64,000 nucleotides of DNA from Streptomyces solicavernae (GCF_029968095.1 NZ_JASCIR010000003.1:1-64000), one strand, 5' to 3'; counted from the stretch's first letter, positions 1 through 8,564 are shown. Notes: generated from the letters alone by a model not told the origin. A program made the numbers and translations.

Positions 1-1
1 A

Positions 2-160
2 GGCCAGGAGGTCAAGGAGGGCGACCTCGTCGTCGTCCTGGAGGCCATGAAGATGGAACAGCCCCTCAACGCCCACAAGTCCGGCACCGTCAAGGGCCTG
101 ACCGCCGAGATCGGCAACTCCCTCACCTCCGGCGCCTCCATCTGCGAAATCAAGGACTGA
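2..160 (+). CDS. accA2: Acyl-CoA carboxylase biotinylated subunit, C-terminal end (partial)
   Basis: Only the last 52 residues are present; the gene enters from the left edge. The visible part is a biotinyl/lipoyl domain: the motif EAMKMEQ holds the lysine that carries biotin, and the ending GASICEIKD is typical of the long alpha subunits of actinobacterial acetyl/propionyl-CoA carboxylases. These proteins join biotin carboxylase and carrier domains and pair with a carboxyltransferase subunit to make malonyl- or methylmalonyl-CoA. A strong hairpin follows about 40 bp after the stop. The symbol is inferred from gene order (accA2 next to a DeoR gene and an lpdA-like gene in S. coelicolor). Confidence 0.88.
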   Translation, partial: GQEVKEGDLVVVLEAMKMEQPLNAHKSGTVKGLTAEIGNSLTSGASICEIKD

Positions 161-199
161 CGTCCATTCGTACGTGAGGACTGACGTTCCCTCGTACGT

Positions 200-239
200 A
201 CTGAGCCCCCGGCGCACCTTGCGTGCCCGGGGGCTCAGT
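200..239 (+). terminator. Strong intrinsic hairpin after the carboxylase gene
   Basis: A perfect 13-bp stem (ACTGAGCCCCCGG at 200-212, its complement at 227-239) with a 14-nt loop lies 40 bp after the stop codon. There is no long T tract, as is usual in Streptomyces. Confidence 0.8.
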
Positions 240-250
240 CGTGCCCGAGA

Positions 251-369
251 AAGGCGCAGGGAACTGCGCGAACAGCCCAGCGACGGGCCGCACCCGCCAT
301 GGGACCGCTGGTGGCAGACGCGGCTGCCCGCTCGGCGCGGTTGCTCGCGCAGTTCCCCGCGCGCCCCTG
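251..369. repeat. Dispersed Streptomyces-type inverted repeat, copy 1
   Basis: The arms GGGAACTGCGCGA (259-271) and TCGCGCAGTTCCC (345-357) flank a GC-rich, variable centre, and the right arm is followed by a CGCGCCCCT-like tail. A second copy with the same arms lies at 27770-27897. From general knowledge this is a common non-coding interspersed element of Streptomyces chromosomes. It fills most of the gap in front of the TetR gene. Confidence 0.75.
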
Positions 370-433
370 AGTGCGCACCCGCGGGTGGCATCCTGGAAGC
401 AGACCAGGGCCGAGGCCAGGGAGGACGGCAGCC

Positions 434-1036
434 ATGACGACCAGCACCGGGCAGGCGGACGCGGTGCCCACCGCGGCGCGCCCGATGCGTGCCGACGCGC
501 GGCGCAACTACGACCGGCTGCTCGCCGAGGGCCGGGCCGCGTTCGCCGAGCACGGCACGGGCGCGTCCCTGGAGGACATCGCGCGGCGCGCGGGCGTCGG
601 GATCGGCACGCTGTACCGGCACTTCCCGAACCGGCACGCGCTGCTCAGCGCGGTCTTCGAGGACGCGGTGTGCGCCCTGCTCACCCGCTCCCGCGAGCTG
701 CTCGACGATCCGCAGCCGTGCGCGGCGCTCGTGGAGTGGCTGCGGGCGATCGTGACGCACGCGGGCGAGTACCGGGGCCTGTCGCGGGCCCTCATGTCGG
801 TGTCGCGGGACGACAGTTCGGCGCTCGCCCGGTGCAGTGCGCCGATGCGCGAGGCGGGCGGCGCGCTGCTCGTGCGGGCGCAGGAGGCCGGGTCGGTGCG
901 GTCGGACATCACGATCGGCGATCTGCTCCAGCTGACCAACGCGATTGCGCTGGCCGCTGAAGAGACGCCGGGGGACCCGGAGTTGGCGGATCGGTTGCTG
1001 ATGCTTACGCTGCGCGGGCTGAAGGCGGGCGCGTAG
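434..1036 (+). CDS. TetR/AcrR family transcriptional regulator
   Basis: This 200-residue protein has an N-terminal TetR DNA-binding domain at about residues 22-70. The recognition region reads EDIARRAGVGIGTLYRHFPN, a near-canonical helix-turn-helix, and is followed by a helical ligand-binding/dimerisation domain. The ATG at 434 is preferred over the upstream ATG at 371 because GGGAGG lies about 10 bp before it and the upstream residues look like translated non-coding sequence. The closest usual relatives are SCO-type TetR repressors of about 190-200 residues. No ligand can be inferred; the neighbours are a carboxylase subunit and a DeoR regulator. A hairpin lies just after the stop. Confidence 0.9.
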   Translation: MTTSTGQADAVPTAARPMRADARRNYDRLLAEGRAAFAEHGTGASLEDIARRAGVGIGTLYRHFPNRHALLSAVFEDAVCALLTRSRELLDDPQPCAALVEWLRAIVTHAGEYRGLSRALMSVSRDDSSALARCSAPMREAGGALLVRAQEAGSVRSDITIGDLLQLTNAIALAAEETPGDPELADRLLMLTLRGLKAGA

Positions 1037-1042
1037 GCGGTA

Positions 1043-1080
1043 CGGGGGGGGCTTGCGTGGTCCGTTGCGTGCCCCCCCGG
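1043..1080 (+). terminator. G/C hairpin between convergent TetR and DeoR genes
   Basis: A run of eight G (from 1044) ending in C pairs with GCCCCCCCGG at 1071-1080 across an 18-nt loop. It lies 7 bp after the TetR stop and before the end of the convergent DeoR gene, so it could serve both strands. Confidence 0.6.
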
Positions 1081-1117
1081 ACGGGCCGGGAGCGGGCCCG
1101 CGCGGAGCCCCGCGTTG

Positions 1118-2089
1118 TCACCGGCGCCGCAAGTCCGCCACCCGGGCCGCCCGTTCACGGTCTCCCGTCGCAGGGTCCGTCAGCGCGCCTGCCGTACGGA
1201 GTTGGTGCGGGCCGCCCTGCGTGACGTTCCTCCGCTGGCCGGGCAGGGGGACGTCACGGCGCTGGGGCGGGCCCGGTGGTGCCGGGTCGGCGGGGCCTCC
1301 CGTCGGTGTCGCGCCCGCGACGGCGACCTGGACGCCCTGGTCGGCGAGGGCCTGCAGTTCGGTGGCGGCGCGTTCGTCGGGCACCGGGGGCTCGTCCGTG
1401 ACGAGCCGGGTGATGACGTCCGTGGGCACCGTCTGGAACATGGTGTCGGTGCCGAGCTTGGTGTGGTCGGCGAGGACCACCACCTCCGCCGCGGCCTGCA
1501 CCAGGGCCCGGTCGACGCTGGCCGAGAGCATGTTGGACGTGGACAGGCCGCGCTCCGCGGTGAGCCCGCTCCCGGAGAGGAACGCGCGCGACACCCGCAG
1601 CCCCTGGAGGGACTGCTCGGCTCCGCTGCCCACGAGGGCGTAGTTGGAGCCGCGCAGGGTGCCGCCGGTCATGACGACCTCCACGCGGTTGGCGTGCGCC
1701 AGCGCCTGGGCGACGAGCAGGGAGTTGGTGACGACGGTCAGTCCGGGCACGCGGGCGAGCCGGCGGGCCAGCTCCTGGGTCGTCGTACCCGCGCCGACGA
1801 CGATGGCCTCGCCTTCTTCGACGAGGCCCGCGGCGAGATCGGCGATGGCCGTCTTCTCCGCGGTCGCGGACAGCGACTTCTGCGGGAAGCCGGACTCACG
1901 CGTGAATCCGCCCGGGAGCACCGCACCTCCATGGCGGCGGTCAAGGAGTCCTTCGGCCTCAAGCGCCCGCACATCCCGCCGTACGGTCACTTCGGAGGTC
2001 TGGACTACGCGGGCGAGCTCCCGGAGCGACACTGCTCCGTTGGCCCGCACCATTTCGAGGATCAATTGGCGACGTTCTGCAGCGAACAC
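1118..2089 (-). CDS. DeoR/GlpR family transcriptional regulator
   Basis: This is a 323-residue repressor-type protein. Residues 6-60 form the DeoR winged helix (ELARVVQTSEVTVRRDVRAL) followed by the family GGAVL motif. The C-terminal sugar-phosphate sensor domain shows VGAGTTTQELARRL, VVTNSLLVAQAL, TGGTLRG and LADHTKLG. About 70 extra residues, rich in Pro, Arg and Gly (ending VADLRRR), follow the usual end of the family at about 250 residues. DeoR proteins sense phosphorylated sugars. The nearby deoC, pnp, deoA and add genes make this a candidate regulator of nucleoside use, but its own upstream region lacks the TCTACGCGCGTAGA operator found in front of those genes, so that link is unproven. 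Confidence 0.9.
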   Translation of the reverse strand: MFAAERRQLILEMVRANGAVSLRELARVVQTSEVTVRRDVRALEAEGLLDRRHGGAVLPGGFTRESGFPQKSLSATAEKTAIADLAAGLVEEGEAIVVGAGTTTQELARRLARVPGLTVVTNSLLVAQALAHANRVEVVMTGGTLRGSNYALVGSGAEQSLQGLRVSRAFLSGSGLTAERGLSTSNMLSASVDRALVQAAAEVVVLADHTKLGTDTMFQTVPTDVITRLVTDEPPVPDERAATELQALADQGVQVAVAGATPTGGPADPAPPGPPQRRDVPLPGQRRNVTQGGPHQLRTAGALTDPATGDRERAARVADLRRR

Positions 2090-2116
2090 GAAACTGACAG
2101 TAACCCCAACGACCGT

Positions 2117-2129
2117 CTGCTTTCAGCAG
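2117..2129. promoter_or_regulatory. Small inverted repeat upstream of the DeoR gene
   Basis: CTGCTTTCAGCAG, with 4-bp arms, lies 28 bp upstream of the DeoR start in an AT-richer pocket. It is a possible autoregulatory site. The arms are short, so chance is not excluded. The rest of the gap to 2362 holds short direct repeats (CACGAGACCC, about 2242-2275) and no gene. Confidence 0.3.
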
Positions 2130-2362
2130 TTTGCGCCGAATAACAGAAGTTGTTCGCATGGCCGGATGCGAAGTGGTATACGCAGATCCAGCCCCCGGCA
2201 TGGTCCGGGCGACCGGACCCCATGGCGTCGCACGAAGGCCCCACGAGACCCCCACGAGACCCCACGAGGGCCCCGCACTACGGCTCCGCGGCGACTCCGC
2301 GAGGGCTTCGCGACGGCTTCACGAGGGCCCAACTCGCCCCCGGAGCAGGGGTTTTACGGGCC

Positions 2363-3802
2363 CTACGCCTCGCCCGCCGCCTTGCGGGTGTGCAACTGCC
2401 GGGCGACCTCGGCGATCGAGCCGGACAGCGAGGGGTAGACGGTGAACGCATTCGCGATCTGTTCCACCGTCAAGTTGTTGTCGACCGCGATCGAGATGGG
2501 GTGGATCAGTTCCGAAGCGCGCGGCGAGACGACCACTCCGCCGACCACGATGCCGGTGCCCGGGCGGCAGAAGATCTTCACGAAGCCGTCCCGGATGCCC
2601 TGCATCTTGGCGCGCGGGTTGCGCAGCAGCGGCAGCTTGACGACGCGGGCGTCGATCTTCCCGCCGTCGACATCGGCCTGGCTGTAGCCGACGGTGGCGA
2701 TCTCCGGGTCGGTGAAGATGTTCGCCGAGACGGTCTTCAGGTTCAGCGGCGTCACCGCGTCGCCCAGGAAGTGGTACATCGCGATGCGGCCCTGCATGGC
2801 GGCGACCGAGGCGAGCGCGAAGATGCCGGTCACGTCACCGGCCGCGTACACGCCGGGGGCGGAGGTGCGGGACACCTTGTCGGTCCAGATGTGGCCCGAG
2901 TCCTTCAGCCGGACCCCGGCCTCCTCCAGGCCCATGCCGCTGCTGTTCGGGATGGCGCCGACGGCCATCAGGCAGTGCGAACCGGTGATGACGCGGCCGT
3001 CGGCGAGCGTGACCTCGACGCGGTCGCCGACGCGCTTGGCGGAGGCGGCGCGGGAGCGGGCCATGACGTTCATGCCGCGGCGCCGGAACACGTCCTCCAG
3101 GACGGCGGCGGCGTCCGGGTCCTCGCCGGGCAGCACGCGGTCACGGGACGAGACGAGCGTGACCTTCGAGCCGAGCGCCTGGTACGCACCGGCGAACTCG
3201 GCGCCGGTGACACCGGAGCCGACCACGATCAGCTCTTCCGGCAGCTCGTCCAGGTCGTACACCTGCGTCCAGTTGAAGATGCGCTCACCGTCCGGCAGGG
3301 CGTCGGGGATCTCGCGCGGGTGGCCGCCGGTCGCGATGAGCACGGCGTCGGCGGTCAGCGTCTCCTCGGAGCCGTCCGCCGCCGTCACGACGACCTTGCG
3401 CGAGCCGTCCATCGCCTGCTGCCCGTCGAGCCGGGCCCGGCCGCGTACGACACGGGCGCCCGCGCGGGTCACGGACGCGGTGATGTCGTGCGACTGGGCG
3501 AGCGCGAGGCGCTTCACGCGGCGGTTGACCTTGCCGAGGTCCACGCCGACGACGCGGGCGGCCTGGTCGATGTGCGGGGTGTCGTCCTCGACGATGATGC
3601 CCAGCTCTTCGTACGAGGAGTCGAAGGTGGTCATCACCTCGGCCGTCGCGATGAGGGTCTTGGACGGCACGCAGTCGGTGAGCACCGACGCCCCGCCCAG
3701 ACCGTCGCAGTCGACGACGGTCACCTCCGCGCCGAGCTGGGCGGCCACCAGGGCCGCCTCGTATCCGCCAGGTCCGCCGCCGATGATCACGATCCGGGTC
3801 AA
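2363..3802 (-). CDS. lpdA: NAD(P)H-quinone dehydrogenase / flavoprotein disulfide reductase family (LpdA-like)
   Basis: This FAD- and NAD(P)-dependent enzyme of about 479 residues belongs to the pyridine nucleotide-disulfide oxidoreductase fold. It has the N-terminal FAD motif GGGPGGYEAA, a central NAD(P) motif VVGSGVTGAEFAG, the second FAD motif GVYAAGDVTG, and a C-terminal dimerisation domain. The redox-active CxxxxC is not intact: the segment reads GGASVLTDCVPSKTL, with one cysteine only. This matches Mycobacterium tuberculosis LpdA (Rv3303c), a quinone reductase rather than a lipoamide dehydrogenase. The homology starts at TRIVIIGGG. The closest in-frame start is TTG at 3802, with a weak GAGG upstream. 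The ATG at 3910 would add 36 low-complexity residues and is less likely. Confidence 0.88.
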   Translation of the reverse strand: MTRIVIIGGGPGGYEAALVAAQLGAEVTVVDCDGLGGASVLTDCVPSKTLIATAEVMTTFDSSYEELGIIVEDDTPHIDQAARVVGVDLGKVNRRVKRLALAQSHDITASVTRAGARVVRGRARLDGQQAMDGSRKVVVTAADGSEETLTADAVLIATGGHPREIPDALPDGERIFNWTQVYDLDELPEELIVVGSGVTGAEFAGAYQALGSKVTLVSSRDRVLPGEDPDAAAVLEDVFRRRGMNVMARSRAASAKRVGDRVEVTLADGRVITGSHCLMAVGAIPNSSGMGLEEAGVRLKDSGHIWTDKVSRTSAPGVYAAGDVTGIFALASVAAMQGRIAMYHFLGDAVTPLNLKTVSANIFTDPEIATVGYSQADVDGGKIDARVVKLPLLRNPRAKMQGIRDGFVKIFCRPGTGIVVGGVVVSPRASELIHPISIAVDNNLTVEQIANAFTVYPSLSGSIAEVARQLHTRKAAGEA

Positions 3803-4005
3803 GGGATTTACGCCTCGCGCTCTCGTTTCCGGCCCGCCCAGCGCTGTCCCGGCCGGGGGTCCGGGGGTCGCCCCCCGGGCAGATGCAGTACGTACTCCAT
3901 TGTCCCGCACGCTTCAAGCTGCTTCGCCCCGGGGCCCTCCAGAGGAGTACGACGGGCTCGCGAGACCGCACGACCTGCGGCGGTCACTGTCGTACCCTCG
4001 GTCCC

Positions 4006-4443
4006 ATGTCGCTCTACGCCGCGTACGCCGGCAATCTCGACGCGCGGCTCATGTCCCGCCGCGCCCCGTACTCGCCGCTGCGCGCCACCGGCTGGCTCAA
4101 CGGCTGGCGGCTGACCTTCGGCGGGGAGCACATGGGCTGGGAAGGCGCGCTCGCCACGATCGTGGAGGCGCCGCGCTCCCAGGTCTTCGTCGCGCTCTAC
4201 GACATCGCGCCGATGGACGAGGAGTCCATGGACCGCTGGGAGGGTGTCGGCCTGGACATCTACCGCCGGATGCGGATCCGGGTGGAGACCCTGGAGGGCG
4301 AGATGCCGGCCTGGGTGTACGTCCTGAACGGCTACGAGGGCGGCCTGCCCTCGGCCCGCTACCTCGGCGAGATCGCCGACGCGGCGGAGTCGGCGGGGGC
4401 GCCGCACGATTACGTGATGTCGTTGCGGAAGCGGCCCTGCTAG
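4006..4443 (+). CDS. Gamma-glutamylcyclotransferase family protein
   Basis: This 145-residue protein has a single GGCT/AIG2-like domain. It opens with MSLYAAYAGNLDARLM, the family's YGSNL-type substrate loop in a YAGNL form, followed by the acidic segment IAPMDEESMDRWEGV that carries the expected catalytic Glu/Asp. Members release pyroglutamate from gamma-glutamyl compounds; the substrate here is unknown. It runs divergently from the lpdA-like gene. No good Shine-Dalgarno is seen before the ATG at 4006, so the mRNA may be leaderless. A dispersed repeat follows the stop. Confidence 0.85.
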   Translation: MSLYAAYAGNLDARLMSRRAPYSPLRATGWLNGWRLTFGGEHMGWEGALATIVEAPRSQVFVALYDIAPMDEESMDRWEGVGLDIYRRMRIRVETLEGEMPAWVYVLNGYEGGLPSARYLGEIADAAESAGAPHDYVMSLRKRPC

Positions 4444-4448
4444 CCAAT

Positions 4449-4512
4449 TCAGCCCGTCCGGCGTTTGAGGACGAGCCCGCAGGGCGACCGGGGCCGGGGC
4501 GGAGCCCCTGGA
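4449..4512. repeat. Dispersed intergenic element with TCCGGCGTTTGAGGA core
   Basis: The segment holds TCCGGCGTTTGAGGA followed by a GC-rich tail with GGGGCC/GGAGCCCC pairing. The same 15-bp core occurs on the minus strand at 36909-36923, between cdd and deoA. This is a common non-coding Streptomyces interspersed sequence. It occupies the gap before the pnp promoter. Confidence 0.65.
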
Positions 4513-4570
4513 CGATGCTCACCTTGGCGGAACGTACAACGCAACGATCGTGACACTGTCGGCAGCGGCA

Positions 4571-4584
4571 TCTACGCGCGTGGA
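4571..4584. promoter_or_regulatory. Candidate nucleoside-regulon operator upstream of pnp
   Basis: TCTACGCGCGTGGA is a 14-bp palindrome with one mismatch. It is followed by the -10-like box TACCCT (4596-4601) and then, 7 nt later, the GTG start of pnp, so the transcript is probably leaderless. The same site occurs upstream of deoC, add, the nucleoside ABC operon and two bmp-type genes. Confidence 0.75.
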
Positions 4585-4608
4585 ACGACAACAGCTACCC
4601 TCAACCGC

Positions 4609-5421
4609 GTGAACGCTTCCGTAACCCCCACCGACCCGTACGCCGCCGCCGACGCCGCCGCCGCGCGGCTGCGTGAGATCACCGGCGCAGAGACCCATGA
4701 CGTCGCCCTCGTGATGGGGTCGGGCTGGGCCCCCGCCGTGGACGCGCTCGGCACGCCCGAGGCCGAGTTCCCCGTCACCGAACTGCCCGGCTTCCCGCCG
4801 CCCGCCGTGGAGGGCCACGGCGGCAAGATCCGGTCGTACAAGATCGGCGACAAGCGCGCCCTGGTCTTCCTCGGCCGCACCCACTACTACGAGGGCCGCG
4901 GCGTCGCCGCCGTCGCGCACGGGGTGCGTACGGCCGTGGCCGCGGGCTGCAAGACCGTCGTCCTGACCAACGGCTGCGGCGGCCTGCGCGAGGGCATGCG
5001 CCCCGGCCAGCCGGTCCTGATCAGCGACCACCTGAACCTGACGGCCACGTCGCCGATCGTCGGCGCCAACTTCGTCGACCTCACCGACCTGTACTCGCCG
5101 CGCCTGCGCGCCCTGTGCAAGGAGGTCGACGCGAGCCTGGAGGAGGGCGTCTACGCCCAGTTCCCCGGCCCGCACTACGAGACCCCCGCCGAGGTCCGCA
5201 TGGCCGGCATCCTCGGCGCCGACCTGGTCGGCATGTCCACGGTCCTGGAGGCCATCGCCGCGCGCGAGGCGGGCGCCGAGGTGCTCGGCATCTCCCTGGT
5301 CACCAACCTGGCCGCGGGCCTGTCCGGCGAGCCCCTCAACCACGAGGAGGTACTCCAGGCCGGCCGCGACTCCGCCGCCCGCATGGGCGCGCTGCTCACG
5401 CAGGTGCTGGGCCGGATCTGA
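4609..5421 (+). CDS. punA: Purine nucleoside phosphorylase
   Basis: This 270-residue, trimeric-type PNP (PNP_UDP_1 fold) cleaves (deoxy)inosine and (deoxy)guanosine with phosphate to give the base plus (deoxy)ribose 1-phosphate. Visible motifs are [11 protein letters not shown] (phosphate loop), [37 protein letters not shown] (ribose and base contacts) and [11 protein letters not shown] (base-binding Asn). GTG at 4609 was chosen because the homology begins soon after it and a -10-like box lies 7 nt upstream. Phosphomannomutase follows 33 bp later and could convert pentose 1-phosphates, so the two probably form an operon. Confidence 0.93.
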   Translation: MNASVTPTDPYAAADAAAARLREITGAETHDVALVMGSGWAPAVDALGTPEAEFPVTELPGFPPPAVEGHGGKIRSYKIGDKRALVFLGRTHYYEGRGVAAVAHGVRTAVAAGCKTVVLTNGCGGLREGMRPGQPVLISDHLNLTATSPIVGANFVDLTDLYSPRLRALCKEVDASLEEGVYAQFPGPHYETPAEVRMAGILGADLVGMSTVLEAIAAREAGAEVLGISLVTNLAAGLSGEPLNHEEVLQAGRDSAARMGALLTQVLGRI

Positions 5422-5454
5422 GACTCGCACGTACGACGAGAGGCTGAGGCAGAC

Positions 5455-7140
5455 GTGCAGGACGACGCAGTGATCCAGGACGACGCACTGATCACCCGGG
5501 CCAGGGCCTGGCTGGCCGAGGACCCCGACCCCGAGACCCGCGAGGAGCTGGCCAAGCTCATCGAGAGCGAGGCCCACGAGGAGCTGGCGGCCCGCTTCTC
5601 CGGCACCCTCCAGTTCGGCACCGCCGGGCTGCGCGGCGAGCTGGGCGCGGGCCCGATGCGGATGAACCGCTCCGTCGTCATCCGGGCGGCCGCGGGCCTG
5701 GCCGCGTACCTGCGCGCGCAGGGCAAGGCGGGCGGGCTCGTCGTGATCGGGTACGACGCGCGGTACAAGTCGGCGGACTTCGCGCGGGACACGGCGGCCG
5801 TGATGACGGGCGCGGGCCTGCGCGCCGCGCTCCTCCCGCGCCCGCTGCCCACCCCCGTCCTGGCCTTCGCCATACGGCACCTGGGCGCGGTGGCGGGTGT
5901 GGAGGTGACGGCCTCGCACAACCCGCCGCGCGACAACGGCTACAAGGTGTATCTGGGCTGGGGGTCCCCCCGGACGGAGTCTGGGGGAGGGACACAGATC
6001 GTGCCCCCGGCGGACGCGGACATCGCCGCCGAGATCGACGCGGTGGCGGCCCTCGCGGACGTGCCGCGCCCGTCGGAGGGCTGGGAGACGCTCGGCGAGG
6101 AGGTCCTGGAGGCGTACCTGGCGCGTACGGACGCGGTGCTCGCCCAGGGGTCCCCGCGTACGGCCCGTACCGTCTACACGCCCATGCACGGCGTCGGCAA
6201 GGAGACCCTGCTCGCCGCGTTCGCGCGGGCCGGGTTCCCCGAGCCGGTGGTCGTGCCCGAACAGGCCGAGCCGGACCCGGACTTCCCGACGGTCGCCTTC
6301 CCGAACCCGGAGGAGCCGGGCGCGATGGACCTGTCCTTCGCGACGGCCCGTGCCGCGGAACCGGACCTGATCATCGCCAACGACCCGGACGCGGACCGCT
6401 GCGCGGTCGCGGTGCACGACTCCTCGGCGGGTGACTGGCGCATGCTCCGCGGCGACGAGGTGGGCGCGCTGCTTGCGGCGCACCTGGTGAAGCGGGGGGT
6501 GACCGGGACCTTCGCGGAGTCGATCGTCTCGTCCTCGCTGCTCGCGCGGATCGCTTCGGGGGCAGGTCTGGCGTACGAGGAAACCCTCACCGGCTTCAAG
6601 TGGATCGCCCGCGTGGACGGCCTGCGGTACGGCTACGAGGAGGCGCTCGGCTACTGCGTCGACCCCGAGGGCGTACGCGACAAGGACGGCATCACGGCCG
6701 CGCTCCTCGTCGCCGAGCTGGCCTCGGAGCTGAAGGAGCAGGGCCGCACGCTGCTCGACCTCCTGGACGATCTGGCCGTCGAGCACGGCGTGCACGCGAC
6801 GGACCAGCTGTCGGTGCGGGTCGAGGACCTGTCGCTGATCGCCGATGCGATGCGGCGCCTCCGCGAGCAGCCGCCGGTATCGCTCGCGGGCCTGCCGGTG
6901 ACGCTGGCGGAGGACCTGACGCAGGGGACTTCGTCGCTTCCGCCGACGGACGGCCTGCGCTACACGCTCGACGGCGCCCGGGTCATCGTCCGGCCCAGCG
7001 GTACGGAGCCGAAGCTGAAGTGCTACTTGGAGGCGGTCGTTCCGGTGGCCCCTTCGGACGCTCTGCCGGCGGCACGGGCGAAGGCGGCGGAGCTGCTAGC
7101 GGCGCTGAAGCGGGATCTGGCTGCGGCGGCGGGTATCTGA
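5455..7140 (+). CDS. Phosphomannomutase / phosphoglucomutase / phosphopentomutase-type enzyme
   Basis: This 561-residue alpha-D-phosphohexomutase is of the long bacterial class (PGM2-like). Its four domains show the phosphoserine loop TASHNPPRDNGYKVY, the metal loop NDPDADRC, the sugar loop GYEEALGYC and the phosphate loop RPSGTEPKLKCY. Given its place directly after pnp, it may act as a deoxyribomutase/phosphopentomutase, turning (deoxy)ribose 1-phosphate into the 5-phosphate needed by DeoC. This is inferred from context, since PGM2-type enzymes can do it. Start is GTG at 5455, with GAGAGG upstream. The coding sequence holds an in-frame G/C palindrome (5957-5991) that seems to add about nine residues next to the active-site loop. 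Confidence 0.92.
   Translation: MQDDAVIQDDALITRARAWLAEDPDPETREELAKLIESEAHEELAARFSGTLQFGTAGLRGELGAGPMRMNRSVVIRAAAGLAAYLRAQGKAGGLVVIGYDARYKSADFARDTAAVMTGAGLRAALLPRPLPTPVLAFAIRHLGAVAGVEVTASHNPPRDNGYKVYLGWGSPRTESGGGTQIVPPADADIAAEIDAVAALADVPRPSEGWETLGEEVLEAYLARTDAVLAQGSPRTARTVYTPMHGVGKETLLAAFARAGFPEPVVVPEQAEPDPDFPTVAFPNPEEPGAMDLSFATARAAEPDLIIANDPDADRCAVAVHDSSAGDWRMLRGDEVGALLAAHLVKRGVTGTFAESIVSSSLLARIASGAGLAYEETLTGFKWIARVDGLRYGYEEALGYCVDPEGVRDKDGITAALLVAELASELKEQGRTLLDLLDDLAVEHGVHATDQLSVRVEDLSLIADAMRRLREQPPVSLAGLPVTLAEDLTQGTSSLPPTDGLRYTLDGARVIVRPSGTEPKLKCYLEAVVPVAPSDALPAARAKAAELLAALKRDLAAAAGI
5957..5991. repeat. In-frame G/C palindromic element inside the phosphomannomutase gene
   Basis: The arms GGGGGTCCCCCC (5960-5971) and CTGGGGGAGGGA (5981-5992) pair around CGGACGGAGT. 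The element is translated as WGSPRTESGGG between YLG and TQIVPP; from memory, the family normally has a very short DGS-like linker here. The reading frame is kept. It resembles the dispersed hairpins usually found between Streptomyces genes. Confidence 0.6.
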
Positions 7141-7154
7141 GCCACGGGTCGTAC

Positions 7155-7192
7155 GGGCGGCGGTGACCTGGACGGTCGCCGCCGCCCTTCTT
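7155..7192 (+). terminator. Intrinsic terminator of the pnp-pmm operon
   Basis: GGGCGGCGGTGACC (7155-7168) pairs with GGTCGCCGCCGCCC (7174-7187), with one mismatch and a 5-nt loop, and is followed by TTCTT. It lies 14 bp after the stop. Confidence 0.8.
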
Positions 7193-7256
7193 CGTACGCC
7201 GTGACCACCTGAACGGGTGATTCCCGCACGGCACTTGACGCAGCGGGGCGGGAGGG

Positions 7257-8522
7257 GTGGTGGCCCGCAAGGAAGGTGGACCGGTCCGCGCCCGGCCGAA
7301 CCCCAGGAGCTGCCCGCCCGTGTCCGCCCCCACCGAGGCCGTCCGCCGCGCCCTCCCCACCTCCCGGCGCCCCCGTCCCCGGGGCACGCCCCCACCCCGC
7401 GCGGACCTGCCCCGCCGCATCGTCCGCGCCCTGCGCCACGCGGCCCCCGCCATCTACGGCTACGCCTGCGTACGCCTCTTCTGCCTCCTCGTCGTCTCCT
7501 TCTGGGCCCACAGGGAAGGCCAGGGCCTCTGGCCGATCCTGGCGACCTCCTGGGACTCGTCCTGGTACCTGGGCATCGCGGAGAACGGCTACGCGCGGGA
7601 GCTCGGCACGACGTACGACGCGAACAACCTGGCGTTCTTCCCGCTGTACCCGCTGGCGGTACGGGGGCTGTCGTGGGCCCTCCCCGGTTCGTCGGCGGGC
7701 GTGGGCCTGCTGGTGGCGGTGGTGGGGTCGTTCTTTGCGGCCTGGGGCATCTTCGCGGTGGGCGCGCGGCTGCACGGCCGCAGGGTGGGGGTGTGCCTGG
7801 CGCTGCTGTGGGGCGGGCTGCCGGTCGGCCTGGTCCAGTGGATGGGCTACACGGAGTCCCTGTTCACGGCCTTCGCGGCGTGGTCCCTGTACGCGTGCCT
7901 GACGGGGCGCTGGGTGTGGGCAGGGACGCTGGCGTCGTTGGCGGGGCTGACGCGTCCGACGGGGGTGGCGCTGGCGGCGGCGGTTTCGTTGGGGGCGCTG
8001 GTGTCCCTGTGGGGGCGGTTCTCGTGGCGTGTGCTGGTGGGCGGGCTTCTGGCCCCGCTGGGCTGGTTGTCGTACGTCGGCTGGGTCGGCCTCCGACTCG
8101 GCCGCTGGGACGGCTACTTCGCGGTCCAGGAGCTGTGGCACAACCATGTGGACGGCGGCGCGTACACGCTGCGCAGACTGGACGACCACTTCATCGACGA
8201 CTCGACACCCGAACTGTTCCTGATCCTGGTGTCGTTGGTGCTCGTCGCGTCGGCGATGCTTTTCGTGCGCTGCGTACTGGACCGCCAGCCCCTGGTGCTG
8301 CTCGTCTTCACGGGCCTGCTGCTGGCCATCGTGCTGGGCAGCGGAGGCGTGTACTTCTCCCGAGCGCGCTTTCTGCTACCGGGCTTCCCACTGCTACTGC
8401 CACTGGCCGTGCTCCTGGCCCGCGCATCGCTGCGGCATGCGGTGGTCTGGGTGGGTGGTGTTGTGCTGGTGGCGGCCTATTGCGGGGGGTACATGGTTTT
8501 GGTTTGGCCTAGTGCGCCTTGA
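7257..8522 (+). CDS. Polytopic membrane GT-C glycosyltransferase (PIG-V-like mannosyltransferase family)
   Basis: This membrane protein of up to 421 residues has a Pro/Arg-rich cytosolic N-terminus and about eight hydrophobic segments. The first exoplasmic loop carries the acidic motif SWDSSWYLGIAENGY, the WD..WY..IA..GY signature of PIG-V/GPI-mannosyltransferase-2-like GT-C enzymes, which use polyprenyl-phosphate-linked sugars. A role in protein O-mannosylation or wall glycan synthesis is possible; the acceptor is unknown. GTG at 7257 is the longest start, but GTG at 7320 (AGGAG 10 nt upstream) is equally plausible. The next genes downstream are on the other strand and mark the start of an accessory region. 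Confidence 0.8.
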   Translation: MVARKEGGPVRARPNPRSCPPVSAPTEAVRRALPTSRRPRPRGTPPPRADLPRRIVRALRHAAPAIYGYACVRLFCLLVVSFWAHREGQGLWPILATSWDSSWYLGIAENGYARELGTTYDANNLAFFPLYPLAVRGLSWALPGSSAGVGLLVAVVGSFFAAWGIFAVGARLHGRRVGVCLALLWGGLPVGLVQWMGYTESLFTAFAAWSLYACLTGRWVWAGTLASLAGLTRPTGVALAAAVSLGALVSLWGRFSWRVLVGGLLAPLGWLSYVGWVGLRLGRWDGYFAVQELWHNHVDGGAYTLRRLDDHFIDDSTPELFLILVSLVLVASAMLFVRCVLDRQPLVLLVFTGLLLAIVLGSGGVYFSRARFLLPGFPLLLPLAVLLARASLRHAVVWVGGVVLVAAYCGGYMVLVWPSAP

Positions 8523-8564
8523 GGGTCGTCAGGCCTTGGGCTGGCCAGGGGCGAAATCCGGCGC

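Noticed and set aside
2150-4114. Long plus-strand open frame opposite lpdA
   Set aside because: Antisense shadow of a well-supported gene; Arg/His/Val-biased with no motifs.
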